Assembly: GCF_019931575.1 (NCBI RefSeq) | Contig: NZ_CP082923.1 | Location: 4,216,001-4,280,000, forward strand | Reading direction: 5' to 3' | DNA: 64,000 bases | From: Caulobacter segnis | GTDB taxonomy: Bacteria; Pseudomonadota; Alphaproteobacteria; Caulobacterales; Caulobacteraceae | Part shown: piece after piece, positions 33,874 to 42,164 of the stretch | How the letters are laid out: every line of letters begins with the position of its first letter | Position numbering within the stretch: the first letter of the stretch is position 1 | The notes under the pieces: generated by a model | The model's database searches: none | Seen by the model: only the letters and a program-made list of their open reading frames with translations | Told to the model about the DNA's origin: nothing | Translations under genes and position numbers: made by a program

Positions 33874-35368
33874 CCGCAGGCCGATTGTTCTCCTCGCCCA
33901 GCATCCCGATCTTGCCCTGGTAGGACGGCAAACCAGACATCACGCCCTGAAAGTCGGTCAGCGCCTGGCCAACCTCGATGCCGTGCCCGGTCAGGCGGAT
34001 TTCTCGGATGGTCTTCTCGTGTTCGGCCGTGCGGCTCTTGACCGCCGAGACGGCCGTCAGCACTGAGCCGGCCGCCTCAAAGAAGCGGAATAGCAGGATG
34101 CCGTCGCTGAGGTAGCTAAGGTCGATGTCGCTGCGAACCTCGCCGATGAAACCGTGCTGGCCCAGGATCAGTAGCGTCACGACGCCCTGCTGGTTGAGGT
34201 AGGTCAGCAGCTCGTGCATCTGCAGCAGCAGGAACTTCTGTCCCGGCATGGCCTGGAGATAGGCGTTGAGGCTGTCGATCACGACTGTCCGCGCGCCCAG
34301 GCGCTCCACCGCGTCGCGGACGTGGAACGCGAACTCGCCGGGCGACAGCTCGGCCGGATCGATGGCGCGCACGACCAGTCGGCCGCTGTCGATATGGGGC
34401 TGCAGGTCCATGCCCAGCGCCTTCGAGCGCGTCAGCAGGGTCGTCAGGCCTTCGTCGAACAGATAGTAGGCGACCGTCTCGCCGCGTTCGAGCGCGGTCA
34501 GGGCGCAGCGCACCGAGGTGGTGGTCTTGCCCACGCCCGAGGGGCCGCTGATCAGGGTGTTGGTGCCGCGCGTCAGACCGCCGCCCATCAGCGCGTCTAT
34601 GCCCGGCGCGCCGGTCGACACAATCTCCTGGGCGAAGGTCGCCGGATGGTCGGCCGCCACCAGGCGCTCGAACACCTGGATGCCGCCGGTGTCGAGCGAG
34701 AAGTCGTGGAAGCCGCCGCGGAACTTGATGCCCCGCATCTTGACCACTTCCAGCTGGCGGCGCTGGGCGCCGTATTCCTGGGTCATCCGTCGCAGGCTGA
34801 TCACCCCGTGGGCGATGCTGTGCAGCTGCAGGTCGCCATCCTCGGCCGTCTGGTCGTCGAGCAGCAGGACCGTGCATCGACGGGTGGCGAAGAAGTGCTT
34901 CAGCGCCAGGATCTGGCGACGGTGGCGCAGCGGATTCTGGGCCAGCAGCCGCATCTCCGACAGGCTGTCGAACACCACGCGGAGCGGCTTGGTTTCCTCG
35001 ACCTGCTTCATCACCCCGCGCGTGGTCTCGCCCAGCTCGACGTCGGACGGGTGCAGCACCGACTGCTCGCTATCGGGGTCCAGGCCCTCTTCGCTGACCA
35101 GTTCGAACAGGTCGATGCCGTCCAGCGACCAGCCGTGACTGGCGGCGGCGGCCTTCAGCTCCGGCTCGGTCTCCGACAGGGTGATGTAGAGCCCGCTCTC
35201 GCCCAGCTCGCGGCCCTTGAGCAGGAACTGCAGCGCCAGGGTGGTCTTGCCCGAGCCCGGCGTGCCCTCGACCAGATAGATGCGATCGCGCGTCAGGCCG
35301 CCGCCCAGGATGTCGTCGAGCCCCGGCACTCCGGTGCTGACACGACTCTCGACCTTGGCTTCAGACAT
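33866..35368 (-). CDS. KaiC-like dual RecA-domain ATPase/kinase
   Basis: A 500-aa protein with two KaiC-type RecA domains. CI: Walker A GTPGSGKT (35-42). CII: Walker A GPSGVGKT (275-282). Aligned by eye with cyanobacterial KaiC, the catalytic Glu pairs appear as Ser65-Glu66 and Asp305-Glu306, and the CII phosphorylation residues Ser431/Thr432 correspond to Ser418/Tyr419 (DLSYLSDG), with a Ser at the Thr426 position. Thus it looks phosphorylatable but not identical to clock KaiC. No kaiA or kaiB lies nearby. In non-cyanobacteria such proteins form stress-signalling units with histidine kinases, as the adjacent coupled kinase suggests. ATG 35368 chosen ([13 protein letters not shown]). Confidence 0.9.
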
Positions 35369-35408
35369 GCTTGCTCCGCAGACGACGCGCCGCCACCCCC
35401 AGCAATTC

Positions 35409-35433
35409 AACGCCGAAGCCACGGCTAAGTTCA
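35409..35433 (-). promoter_or_regulatory. Candidate EcfG-type promoter for the KaiC-like operon
   Basis: On the minus strand TGAAC (35433-35429), a 16-base spacer, and CGTT (35412-35409), one mismatch from the alphaproteobacterial general-stress consensus GGAAC-N16/17-CGTT. It lies 41 bases upstream of the KaiC-like start. Confidence 0.45.
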
Positions 35434-35498
35434 GTCCCCCTCCTCGAACCGGGCCACGGCCGGAGCCAAGTCGTAGAGCCGACACACGCATTGAGAGA

Positions 35499-35525
35499 GG
35501 AACCAATGATCTCGGCGCGGGGTTT
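35499..35525 (+). promoter_or_regulatory. Candidate EcfG-type promoter for the catalase gene
   Basis: GGAAC (35499-35503), a 17-base spacer, then GGTTT (35521-35525), close to GGAAC-N17-CGTTT. Transcription would begin near 35535, just upstream of the GGGAG ribosome site at 35551 and the ATG at 35563. If real, it excludes the ATG at 35506 as start. Confidence 0.45.
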
Positions 35526-35562
35526 GGCCGTCAGCCATTTGCGGCCGCGCGGGAGTTACGAG

Positions 35563-37671
35563 ATGTCTACGGCGAAAGAGACCTTCACCACCGAACGCGG
35601 CAACGGCGACGAGACCCATCAGCGGGTCCCGGAAAAGGGTCCGCACGCCCCGGAGGGCCACCTGACCACCAACCAGGGCGTCCGCGTCTCCGACAACCAG
35701 AACCAGCTGAAGTCGGGCGAGCGCGGCCCGGTCCTGCTGGAAGACTTCGTCCTGCGGGAGAAGATCTTCCATTTCGACCACGAGCGGATCCCGGAGCGGA
35801 TTGTCCACGCGCGTGGCTCGGCGGCGCACGGCTTCTTCGAGGTCTATGAGAGCCTGGCCGACATCACCAAGGCGGACCTCTTCCAACGGCCTGGCGAGAA
35901 GACCCCGGTCTTCACCCGCTTCTCCACCGTGGCCGGCGGCGCGGGCAGCGTCGACACGCCCCGCGACGTGCGCGGCTTCGCGGTGAAATTCTACACCCAG
36001 GAAGGCAACTGGGATCTCGTCGGCAACAACATCCCCGTGTTCTTCATCCAGGACGCCATGAAGTTCCCGGACCTGGTCCACGCGGTGAAGATGGAGGCCG
36101 ATCGCGGCTATCCGCAGGCCGCCAGCGCCCATGACACCTTCTGGGACTTCATAAGCCTGATGCCCGAGAGCACCCACATGATCATGTGGGCGATGAGCGA
36201 CCGGACCATCCCGCGCAGCCTGCGAACCATGGAGGGCTTCGGCGTCCACACCTTCCGGCTCGTCAACGCCCAGGGCAAGTCCACCTTCGTCAAGTTCCAC
36301 TGGAAGCCCAAGCAGGGCGTGGCCTCGACGATCTGGGACGAGGCGGTGAAGATCGCCGGCGCCGATCCGGACTTCCAGCGCCGCGACCTGTTCGAGGCCA
36401 TCCAGCGCGGCGACTTCCCCGAATGGGAGCTGGGCATCCAGGCCTTCGACCAGGCCTTCGCCGACAGCCTGCCGTTCGACGTGCTGGACCCGACCAAGAT
36501 CATCCCCGAGGAAGTGCTGCCGGTGCGCCTTGTCGGGCGGATGGTGCTGGACCGCTGGCCCGACAACTTCTTCGCCGAGACCGAGCAGGCCGCCTATTGC
36601 CCCGGCAATATCGTGCCGGGCGTCGACTTCACCAACGACCCGCTGCTGCAGGGGCGACTGTTCTCGTACCTCGACACTCAGAAGAGCCGGCTGGGGACCA
36701 GCAACTTCCATCAGATCCCGATCAACGCGCCCAAGTGCCCGGTGATGAACTTCCAGCGCGACGGCATGATGCAAATGCTGCAGCCCAAGGGCCGCGCCAA
36801 CTACGAGCCCAACAGCCTGTCCGAGACGGCGGGCGAGGAAGGCGGCCCGCGCGAGTGTCCGGTCACCGGCTTCAGGACCTTTCCCGCCGCGGACGGCGCG
36901 GCCGAGCAAGGCGACAAGCTGCGCATCCGGCCCGAGAGCTTCGCCGACCACTACAGCCAGGCGCGCCTGTTCTTCCGCTCGCTGGATCCGGCCGAGCAGG
37001 CCCACCTGGCCTCGGCCCTGGTGTTCGAACTCTCGAAGGTCGGGATCGAGGCGGTGCGCACGCGGATGATGTCGAACCTGGTCAATGTCGATCCGGACCT
37101 GGCCAAGCGTGTCGGCGCGGGCCTCAACATGCCCGTGCCCAAGGCCTCGAAGACCTCCGCGCCGCTCCAGGACCTCGAGCCGTCACCAGCCCTGCGCATC
37201 GTCAATGGCCCGCGTGCGCCGCAGGACATCAAAGGCCACGTCATCGGCGTCTTGATCGCCGACGGTTCGGACGCGAAGGCGGTCGACACGCTGAAGGCCG
37301 CGCTCAAGAAGGCCGGGGCGGTCGCCAAGGTCATCGCGCCGAAGATCGGCGGGGCCAAGGGCGCGGACGGGACCCTGATCCCCGCCGACGGCCAGCTGGC
37401 CGGGACCCCGTCGGTGACCGTCGACGCCGTCGCGCTCGTTCTGTCCGAGGAGGGCTGCGCGGCCCTGCTGAAGGAGGCCGCCGCGGTGCAGTTCGTCATG
37501 GACGCCTTCGGCCACCTGAAGGCCATCGGCGCGAGCGACGCGGCCAAGCCCTTGCTGGACAAGGCGGGCGTCGAGCCGGACGAGGGCGTGGTCGGTCTGG
37601 GCGACGATTTCATCGCCGCGGCGGCCAAGCGGTTCTGGGACCGAGAGCCGAAGGTGAGGACGCTGGCCTAG
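35563..37671 (+). CDS. katE: Large-subunit monofunctional catalase (clade 2, HPII/KatE type)
   Basis: A 702-aa heme catalase that turns hydrogen peroxide into water and oxygen. Distal His in [29 protein letters not shown], distal Asn in [23 protein letters not shown] (split as [10 protein letters not shown]), and the proximal heme ligand Tyr in [14 protein letters not shown] are all present. The C-terminal 150 residues (from [16 protein letters not shown]) form the flavodoxin/DJ-1-like domain found only in large-subunit catalases. ATG 35563 has GGGAG seven bases upstream; ATG 35506 with AGAGGA is an alternative that adds 19 residues. Divergent from the KaiC-like operon, both with EcfG-like promoters, so probably stationary-phase or general-stress expressed. 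Confidence 0.95.
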   Translation: MSTAKETFTTERGNGDETHQRVPEKGPHAPEGHLTTNQGVRVSDNQNQLKSGERGPVLLEDFVLREKIFHFDHERIPERIVHARGSAAHGFFEVYESLADITKADLFQRPGEKTPVFTRFSTVAGGAGSVDTPRDVRGFAVKFYTQEGNWDLVGNNIPVFFIQDAMKFPDLVHAVKMEADRGYPQAASAHDTFWDFISLMPESTHMIMWAMSDRTIPRSLRTMEGFGVHTFRLVNAQGKSTFVKFHWKPKQGVASTIWDEAVKIAGADPDFQRRDLFEAIQRGDFPEWELGIQAFDQAFADSLPFDVLDPTKIIPEEVLPVRLVGRMVLDRWPDNFFAETEQAAYCPGNIVPGVDFTNDPLLQGRLFSYLDTQKSRLGTSNFHQIPINAPKCPVMNFQRDGMMQMLQPKGRANYEPNSLSETAGEEGGPRECPVTGFRTFPAADGAAEQGDKLRIRPESFADHYSQARLFFRSLDPAEQAHLASALVFELSKVGIEAVRTRMMSNLVNVDPDLAKRVGAGLNMPVPKASKTSAPLQDLEPSPALRIVNGPRAPQDIKGHVIGVLIADGSDAKAVDTLKAALKKAGAVAKVIAPKIGGAKGADGTLIPADGQLAGTPSVTVDAVALVLSEEGCAALLKEAAAVQFVMDAFGHLKAIGASDAAKPLLDKAGVEPDEGVVGLGDDFIAAAAKRFWDREPKVRTLA

Positions 37672-37731
37672 CGACGACGCCGGCCGTTCGACGAGCTGTC
37701 CATGCCCCTAGGGCCGTCCTGGAGAAAAACC

Positions 37732-38628
37732 GTGCCGCCGTTCGACGTGATCATCATCGGCGCGGGTCCGGCGGGCCTCACCGCCGCCACCTATCTGGGG
37801 CGTTTTCGGCGAAGGACCCTGATCCTCGATGGCGGTCCTTCGCGAGCCGACTGGATTCCCGAAAGCCACAACACGCCGGGCTTTCCTCAGGGCATCGGCG
37901 GCCCTGCCCTGCTCGCCCGCCTTCGCGACCAGGCCGCTCGCTACGGCGCCGAGATCCGCGCCGCCCGCGCCGAGACCTTGAGGCCCGCCGAGGACGGCTT
38001 CGTACTGACGCTCGAAGAAGGGGCGGCGGCGGTCACCGCGCGCTACGTCCTGATGGCCACTGGCATCGTGGACAGGACGCCGGACCTGGCCGGCGTGGAG
38101 GCGGCGATCCGCTCGGCCCTGGTCCGCATCTGTCCGATCTGCGACGCCTTCGAAGCCATTGATCAGCGCATCGCCGTGCTCGGCGACGGCGACCTGGGCG
38201 GCCGCGAGGCGCTGTTCATGACCACCTACTCCGAGCGGGTGACGCTGCTGCATCTGGGCGCGGCCGAGACACTGACCCTGCGCCCGGCCCTGGCGCGCGC
38301 AGGAGTCGAGGTCCTCGAAGTAGAACTTCCACAGATTACGCTGGGCCAAGGCGCCGTCGATCTCGCCTCGGCCTCGGGTCCGGACAAGCGCTTCGATTGC
38401 CTCTATCTGGCGCTGGGTTGCGAGATGCAAAGTCGCCTCGCGGTTCGATGGGGCGCGGCCCACGACCAGGACGGCAATCTCCTGGTCAACGCCCATCAGG
38501 AGACTTCGATTGACGGCCTCTACGCGGCCGGCGATGTCGTGCGCGGCCTGAACCAGATCGCCGTCGCCGGGGCCGAGGCGGCCATCGCCGCGACGGATAT
38601 CCATCGTCGCCTGCGTCAGCGCGACTAG
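37732..38628 (+). CDS. Thioredoxin-reductase-like FAD/NAD(P)H oxidoreductase
   Basis: A 298-aa flavoprotein of the TrxB fold. FAD loop DVIIIGAGPAGLTAATYLG at the start, NAD(P)H region VLGDGDLGGREALF (usual GxGxxA is altered to GDGDLGG), and the redox pair Cys-x-x-Cys as ICPICDAFE. The C-terminal FAD contact GLYAAGDVVRGLNQIAVAGAEAAIA (here AAGDVVRGLNQIAVA) is intact. It can therefore act as a disulfide reductase, but the altered NADPH loop means partner and cofactor are uncertain. It starts with GTG 37732 with GGAG seven bases upstream, 60 bases after katE on the same strand, suggesting an oxidative-stress pair. Confidence 0.88.
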   Translation: MPPFDVIIIGAGPAGLTAATYLGRFRRRTLILDGGPSRADWIPESHNTPGFPQGIGGPALLARLRDQAARYGAEIRAARAETLRPAEDGFVLTLEEGAAAVTARYVLMATGIVDRTPDLAGVEAAIRSALVRICPICDAFEAIDQRIAVLGDGDLGGREALFMTTYSERVTLLHLGAAETLTLRPALARAGVEVLEVELPQITLGQGAVDLASASGPDKRFDCLYLALGCEMQSRLAVRWGAAHDQDGNLLVNAHQETSIDGLYAAGDVVRGLNQIAVAGAEAAIAATDIHRRLRQRD

Positions 38629-38729
38629 AACTGTTCCGTCCCCAGGTTTTGGCGCCGCGCCGCGGAACAGCTGGGGATGAATGACCGCCGGCGGACGCTC
38701 GACCAGCGGAATCGTCCTAGGTCGCCCCA

Positions 38730-39014
38730 ATGAAGCGCGACGAAATCGACGACATGCTGGACGCCATGGCCAAGGAGGCCGCCGAGAAGGGCGATGACAG
38801 CCTTCTTCCCGGGGTGATCTCCTTCAACTCCAGCAAATGGGTGAAGATGAGCGGCGCCGACCTGCCGACCACCTGCATGAGCGTGAAGGTCGGGATTCGC
38901 TACCGGGCCATCAGGGTGATGGTCGCCTCGACCTGCGAGAATGGAGTGGCCAGTCGGGCTGAAGACGCCAATGACCACGGCGAGCCCTATATGGAGCTGG
39001 AACCCCGCGCCTAG
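38730..39014 (+). CDS. Small hypothetical protein
   Basis: A 94-aa protein with an acidic helical start (MKRDEIDDMLDAMAKEAAEK) and a short beta-rich remainder with two Cys (TTCMSV, STCENG). Codon use, with strong third-position GC, matches neighbouring genes, which supports coding. No signal peptide or membrane segment. No clear Shine-Dalgarno is seen. Its TAG stop shares CTAG with the stop of the convergent S41 peptidase gene. I do not recognise the family. Confidence 0.6.
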   Translation: MKRDEIDDMLDAMAKEAAEKGDDSLLPGVISFNSSKWVKMSGADLPTTCMSVKVGIRYRAIRVMVASTCENGVASRAEDANDHGEPYMELEPRA

Positions 39015-40489
39015 CCGAGCGCCCGCCGCCCCAGGAGAAAATCCGTCGCCGCCAACATTTGCGGATCCCGGCCGGCGGCGATGTCTCTCGCCGTCGTGGC
39101 CACGGCGATTTCGGGTTCGATGGCCGCGTCGGGTTGAGGGGTCACGGGAAAGCTGGCGATCAGCGGCAGATCCACTTCAAGCCGCGAGGTCGGCAGGTTC
39201 AGGAAGAAGAAGGCGCCGCCATTGATGCCGCGCCGGTTTCCGCCGGTGGTCTGGCCCACCAGCGTCGCCAAGCCGTTATCCTTGCAGGTCTGGTCGAAGC
39301 CGAAGGTGGCCGAGCTGTTGGAGGCGTCGCACAGCACCGCCACCCGCCCCTTGAACCGGCGCCCCTCGGGCCGGATGAGGCCGGTCTTGCCGTCGTCGTC
39401 ATACCGCGTCAGCCGGTAGAAACCGGGGCGCTCCCGGGAGGGCGCCGCCGCCTCGCCCCAGTCCAGGAAGCCTCGGTCCCAGGTCTTCAGATAGGGATGC
39501 AAGGCCTCTGGCGCGGTGCGATAGCGGGTCCAGCGCTGGTCGCGAGACAACGCCAGATCGCGATCGACAAGGCGGCTGATGATCACGTTCCCGCAGTCGA
39601 GGCCACCCTCGTTGCCGCACAGGTCGACGATCAGGCCGCGCGCGCCATCACCCGTCAGGTCATCCATCACCCCGCCCAGCCAGGTTCGCCAGTCGAAGCC
39701 GGACTCGTAAAGCGCCCAGCCGGGCATGGTTAGACGATGCACGCCATCCTCGCCCTTGCTCAGCGTCCAGGGATTGGCGTCCTTGGCGACCTCGACCGTC
39801 GCCGAGAAGCCGGCTCGGCGGTTGGCCAGGGTCAGCAGCGGCGCGCGGACCACGCGGCCGTCGGCCAGGGTGAAGGCGGCGACGTCCTTCAGCGGCAGCA
39901 CCAGCGGCAGGTGGATGTCGAAGGTCTCATAGCGATCCTCGCCGCGGGCCTCCATCAGGCTAACGCGCTTGGCCTGGTTGGAGCCGTCGGCGCGAGCCAG
40001 AGGGATCAGCCGCGTGAGGAGGTCCTGGCTGGCGACGCCGTCGATCGCGGTGATCACGACGCCGCGCGGAAACAGCCCCGCGCCGCTGTCGTCGCGGATC
40101 ACCACCATCGCGCCGTCGATCCAGCGGAACAGGAACGGGACCAGGGATCGGTCCGGATAAATCCGCGCCACCGTCGCATCGCCGCTGTTGTAGGGGCTGG
40201 GATAGGTGTGGCCGCATTTGAGCGAGGCCGTGACCTGGGTCAGCGCCAGAAAGCGTTCGCGGAACGACCCTGGCGTCGACCAGGCGCGCGCCAAGCCATC
40301 CAGCCGCGTCGAAATCTCTTGCGGCGAGCTGTAACGATAGACGCCAGGGTGCATCGTCGCCCAAGCTTGGCGCAGGATCGCGACGTCGCCGCTCCAATCT
40401 TCGGTGACGATGTCCGTTTGGCCGGGCGTGGCCGCGCCAAAGGCCAGGCCACCTGAAAGCTGTAGAAGGCGACGACGATTCAAGGGCAT
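39011..40489 (-). CDS. S41-family (C-terminal processing type) peptidase
   Basis: A 492-aa exported serine peptidase-like protein. The N-terminus NRRRLLQLSGGLAFGAA is a Tat-type signal. An N-terminal helical domain (EDWSGDVAILRQAWATMHPG), a PDZ-like region, and the S41 core with VAVLCDASNSSATFGF (candidate nucleophile Ser near residue 390), GLIVDLCGNEGG and LVGQTTGGN follow. This is the tricorn/CPP-like arrangement of secreted S41 proteins found widely in Caulobacter; substrate unknown. It is 39 bases downstream of the AraC-type regulator gene on the same strand, so probably co-transcribed with it. Confidence 0.85.
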   Translation of the reverse strand: MPLNRRRLLQLSGGLAFGAATPGQTDIVTEDWSGDVAILRQAWATMHPGVYRYSSPQEISTRLDGLARAWSTPGSFRERFLALTQVTASLKCGHTYPSPYNSGDATVARIYPDRSLVPFLFRWIDGAMVVIRDDSGAGLFPRGVVITAIDGVASQDLLTRLIPLARADGSNQAKRVSLMEARGEDRYETFDIHLPLVLPLKDVAAFTLADGRVVRAPLLTLANRRAGFSATVEVAKDANPWTLSKGEDGVHRLTMPGWALYESGFDWRTWLGGVMDDLTGDGARGLIVDLCGNEGGLDCGNVIISRLVDRDLALSRDQRWTRYRTAPEALHPYLKTWDRGFLDWGEAAAPSRERPGFYRLTRYDDDGKTGLIRPEGRRFKGRVAVLCDASNSSATFGFDQTCKDNGLATLVGQTTGGNRRGINGGAFFFLNLPTSRLEVDLPLIASFPVTPQPDAAIEPEIAVATTARDIAAGRDPQMLAATDFLLGRRALG

Positions 40490-40528
40490 GGACGGGTCCT
40501 CACGAAGGGGGCCCAGGCATGCGTCGTC

Positions 40529-41704
40529 TCACCGCGCGGCTCGCCTCATTTCCGCGTCCGACTTGAAAAAGGCAGGATCTGAGACCTGGCGACGGAACTG
40601 CGAGGGCGATACGCCGAACCGGGCCTTGAAAGCGCGGTTGAAGCTGGCCTTGGAGGCAAAGCCCATGTCGAGCGCCAGGCTCAGCAGATCGCGGTCGGAA
40701 CCCGCTTCCAGCGCCCGCGCCACGCCCTCGGCCCGCAGCCCGTTCACGAAGTTGGAGAAGTTCACCCCCAGGCCCAGATTGATGGCGCGGGACAGGCGGC
40801 CGCTGTTGGTGCCCAGAAGTCGGGACAGGCGCGCCAGCGAAAGGTCCGGTTCGCGCCACCACCCGGCTTCTCGGGTGCGATGGGCGATGTCCTGAGCGAT
40901 GGTCGGCCAGTTCGGCGTTTGGACCACTTCCGGATCGGCCGCGATGGGATCCGCCGGGAGCCGCCCAGGCAAGGCCAGCGGGACGGGAAGCGCAGCCTGT
41001 CGCCAGCCGGCCACGCCCAGATAGACGCCGACGACGGCTAGGGCCAGGTACATCCCGGTCTCCTGGAAAAAGTCGATGCCGCCCACGGCGAAGGACCAGA
41101 GCCAGAAGCCGGACTCAACGCCAAGTCCAGCCAGGATCACCATCAGCACCCGGCCCAGCCAGTTCGCCGAGAACCTGTCGTCGTCGCTGCGGTGATCGGC
41201 CAGCCTCGCGCGCTGCAGCGTCAGGATCTTGCCGATCGCGTAGGTGTAGGCCGCCAGGCTCACCAGTCCCAGAGTGTCGAACGCGGGGGCGACGAAGGCG
41301 CGGTGCCAGCCCGTATACCACTGCCACTTGGGCCCGACGGGAAGCAGAAAGCAAAGACCGAAATAGAGCCACTGGGCGATGGCGGGGAGCAGATGCAGTC
41401 GCATCCGGCCAGGCGGTGTTCCATCCGCCAGCGCGTGGGCATAGCCGTAGAGCAGCGGACCGAACGCTAGCGGGATGGCGAAGGGCGCGAACGTAAGCCA
41501 GCGGAAACGATCATAGGCGCCGGCGAAGCCGATCGCATACGGCGTCAGCATTCCCGCGATCACCACCAGGGCGGCCGAGAGGAAGCGGTTCGCGACCCGA
41601 TTTTGGCCGCCCTGGGCCAGCGCGCCCGCGAGCAGCAGACACTGAAGGATCGCCGCGCCTAGCAGCGCCGTTCGCCACCCGAAATAGATTTGCCAACCCG
41701 CCAT
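40529..41704 (-). CDS. Membrane-anchored AraC-family transcriptional regulator
   Basis: A 391-aa protein with an N-terminal membrane domain of about seven hydrophobic segments (1-235) joined to a C-terminal AraC/XylS double HTH (about 275-380; LSLARLSRLLGTNSGRLSRAIN and FASKASFNRAFKARFGVSPSQFR, shown here as motifs LARLSRLLG and SFNRAFKARFG). This architecture puts the sensor in the membrane and the DNA-binding part in the cytoplasm. It lies upstream of the S41 peptidase gene on the same strand, a pair that suggests envelope or peptide sensing coupled to the peptidase. The signal is not known. The gene is divergent from the TBDR gene across a 460-base gap. Confidence 0.88.
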   Translation of the reverse strand: MAGWQIYFGWRTALLGAAILQCLLLAGALAQGGQNRVANRFLSAALVVIAGMLTPYAIGFAGAYDRFRWLTFAPFAIPLAFGPLLYGYAHALADGTPPGRMRLHLLPAIAQWLYFGLCFLLPVGPKWQWYTGWHRAFVAPAFDTLGLVSLAAYTYAIGKILTLQRARLADHRSDDDRFSANWLGRVLMVILAGLGVESGFWLWSFAVGGIDFFQETGMYLALAVVGVYLGVAGWRQAALPVPLALPGRLPADPIAADPEVVQTPNWPTIAQDIAHRTREAGWWREPDLSLARLSRLLGTNSGRLSRAINLGLGVNFSNFVNGLRAEGVARALEAGSDRDLLSLALDMGFASKASFNRAFKARFGVSPSQFRRQVSDPAFFKSDAEMRRAAR

Positions 41705-42164
41705 GACCGGAACGCTAAGCGCTACGGCCAGTCAGCGGAAGACGGATGAAGCCGCTCTCTGTTCAACCGTCCGGCGTCGATAAGCGGCGCTCCATCGCTC
41801 ACGCCAATACCACTTTAGGCCCAATTCGCCTCCTTTCGAGGCGTGCCGCGCGCCAAACAGCATATTGATCATATAAATAGTGACAGACGCCAAAATCTGA
41901 GTGGATATAGATTGGTATCTCCATCGAGACGACTCGACCCTCGACGCCGTGGAGCGCCGAGGCCTCCGAACACGATCCATGGAAGACAAAAGATAATATT
42001 CGAGAAGGGCTTAGCAATGCTATAGGAGCAAATCCAAACATACCCAGGGGATTCGATCGCAACAATGCGAGAGAACGAGTACAAAATAATAATAAAAGCG
42101 TTTCCTATTGAAATGTAGCGACGCTCAACGAGGCCGATGACGACTCGAGCGTCACTTAGGGGGT
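41705..42164. other. Long AT-richer intergenic region upstream of a TBDR
   Basis: 460 bases with clearly lower GC than the surroundings (for example the stretch 41870-41920 and 42080-42120). Small reading frames on both strands here have poor codon use and no family match. It must carry the promoters of the AraC gene and the TBDR at 42165. AAAAGCGTTTCC (42094-42105) resembles the site at 52017-52031 and LacI-family half-sites, so it may be an operator. Confidence 0.6.

Noticed and set aside
41732..42084. Short frames on both strands in the AT-rich gap
   Set aside because: Poor codon use, overlap on both strands, and no recognisable domain.
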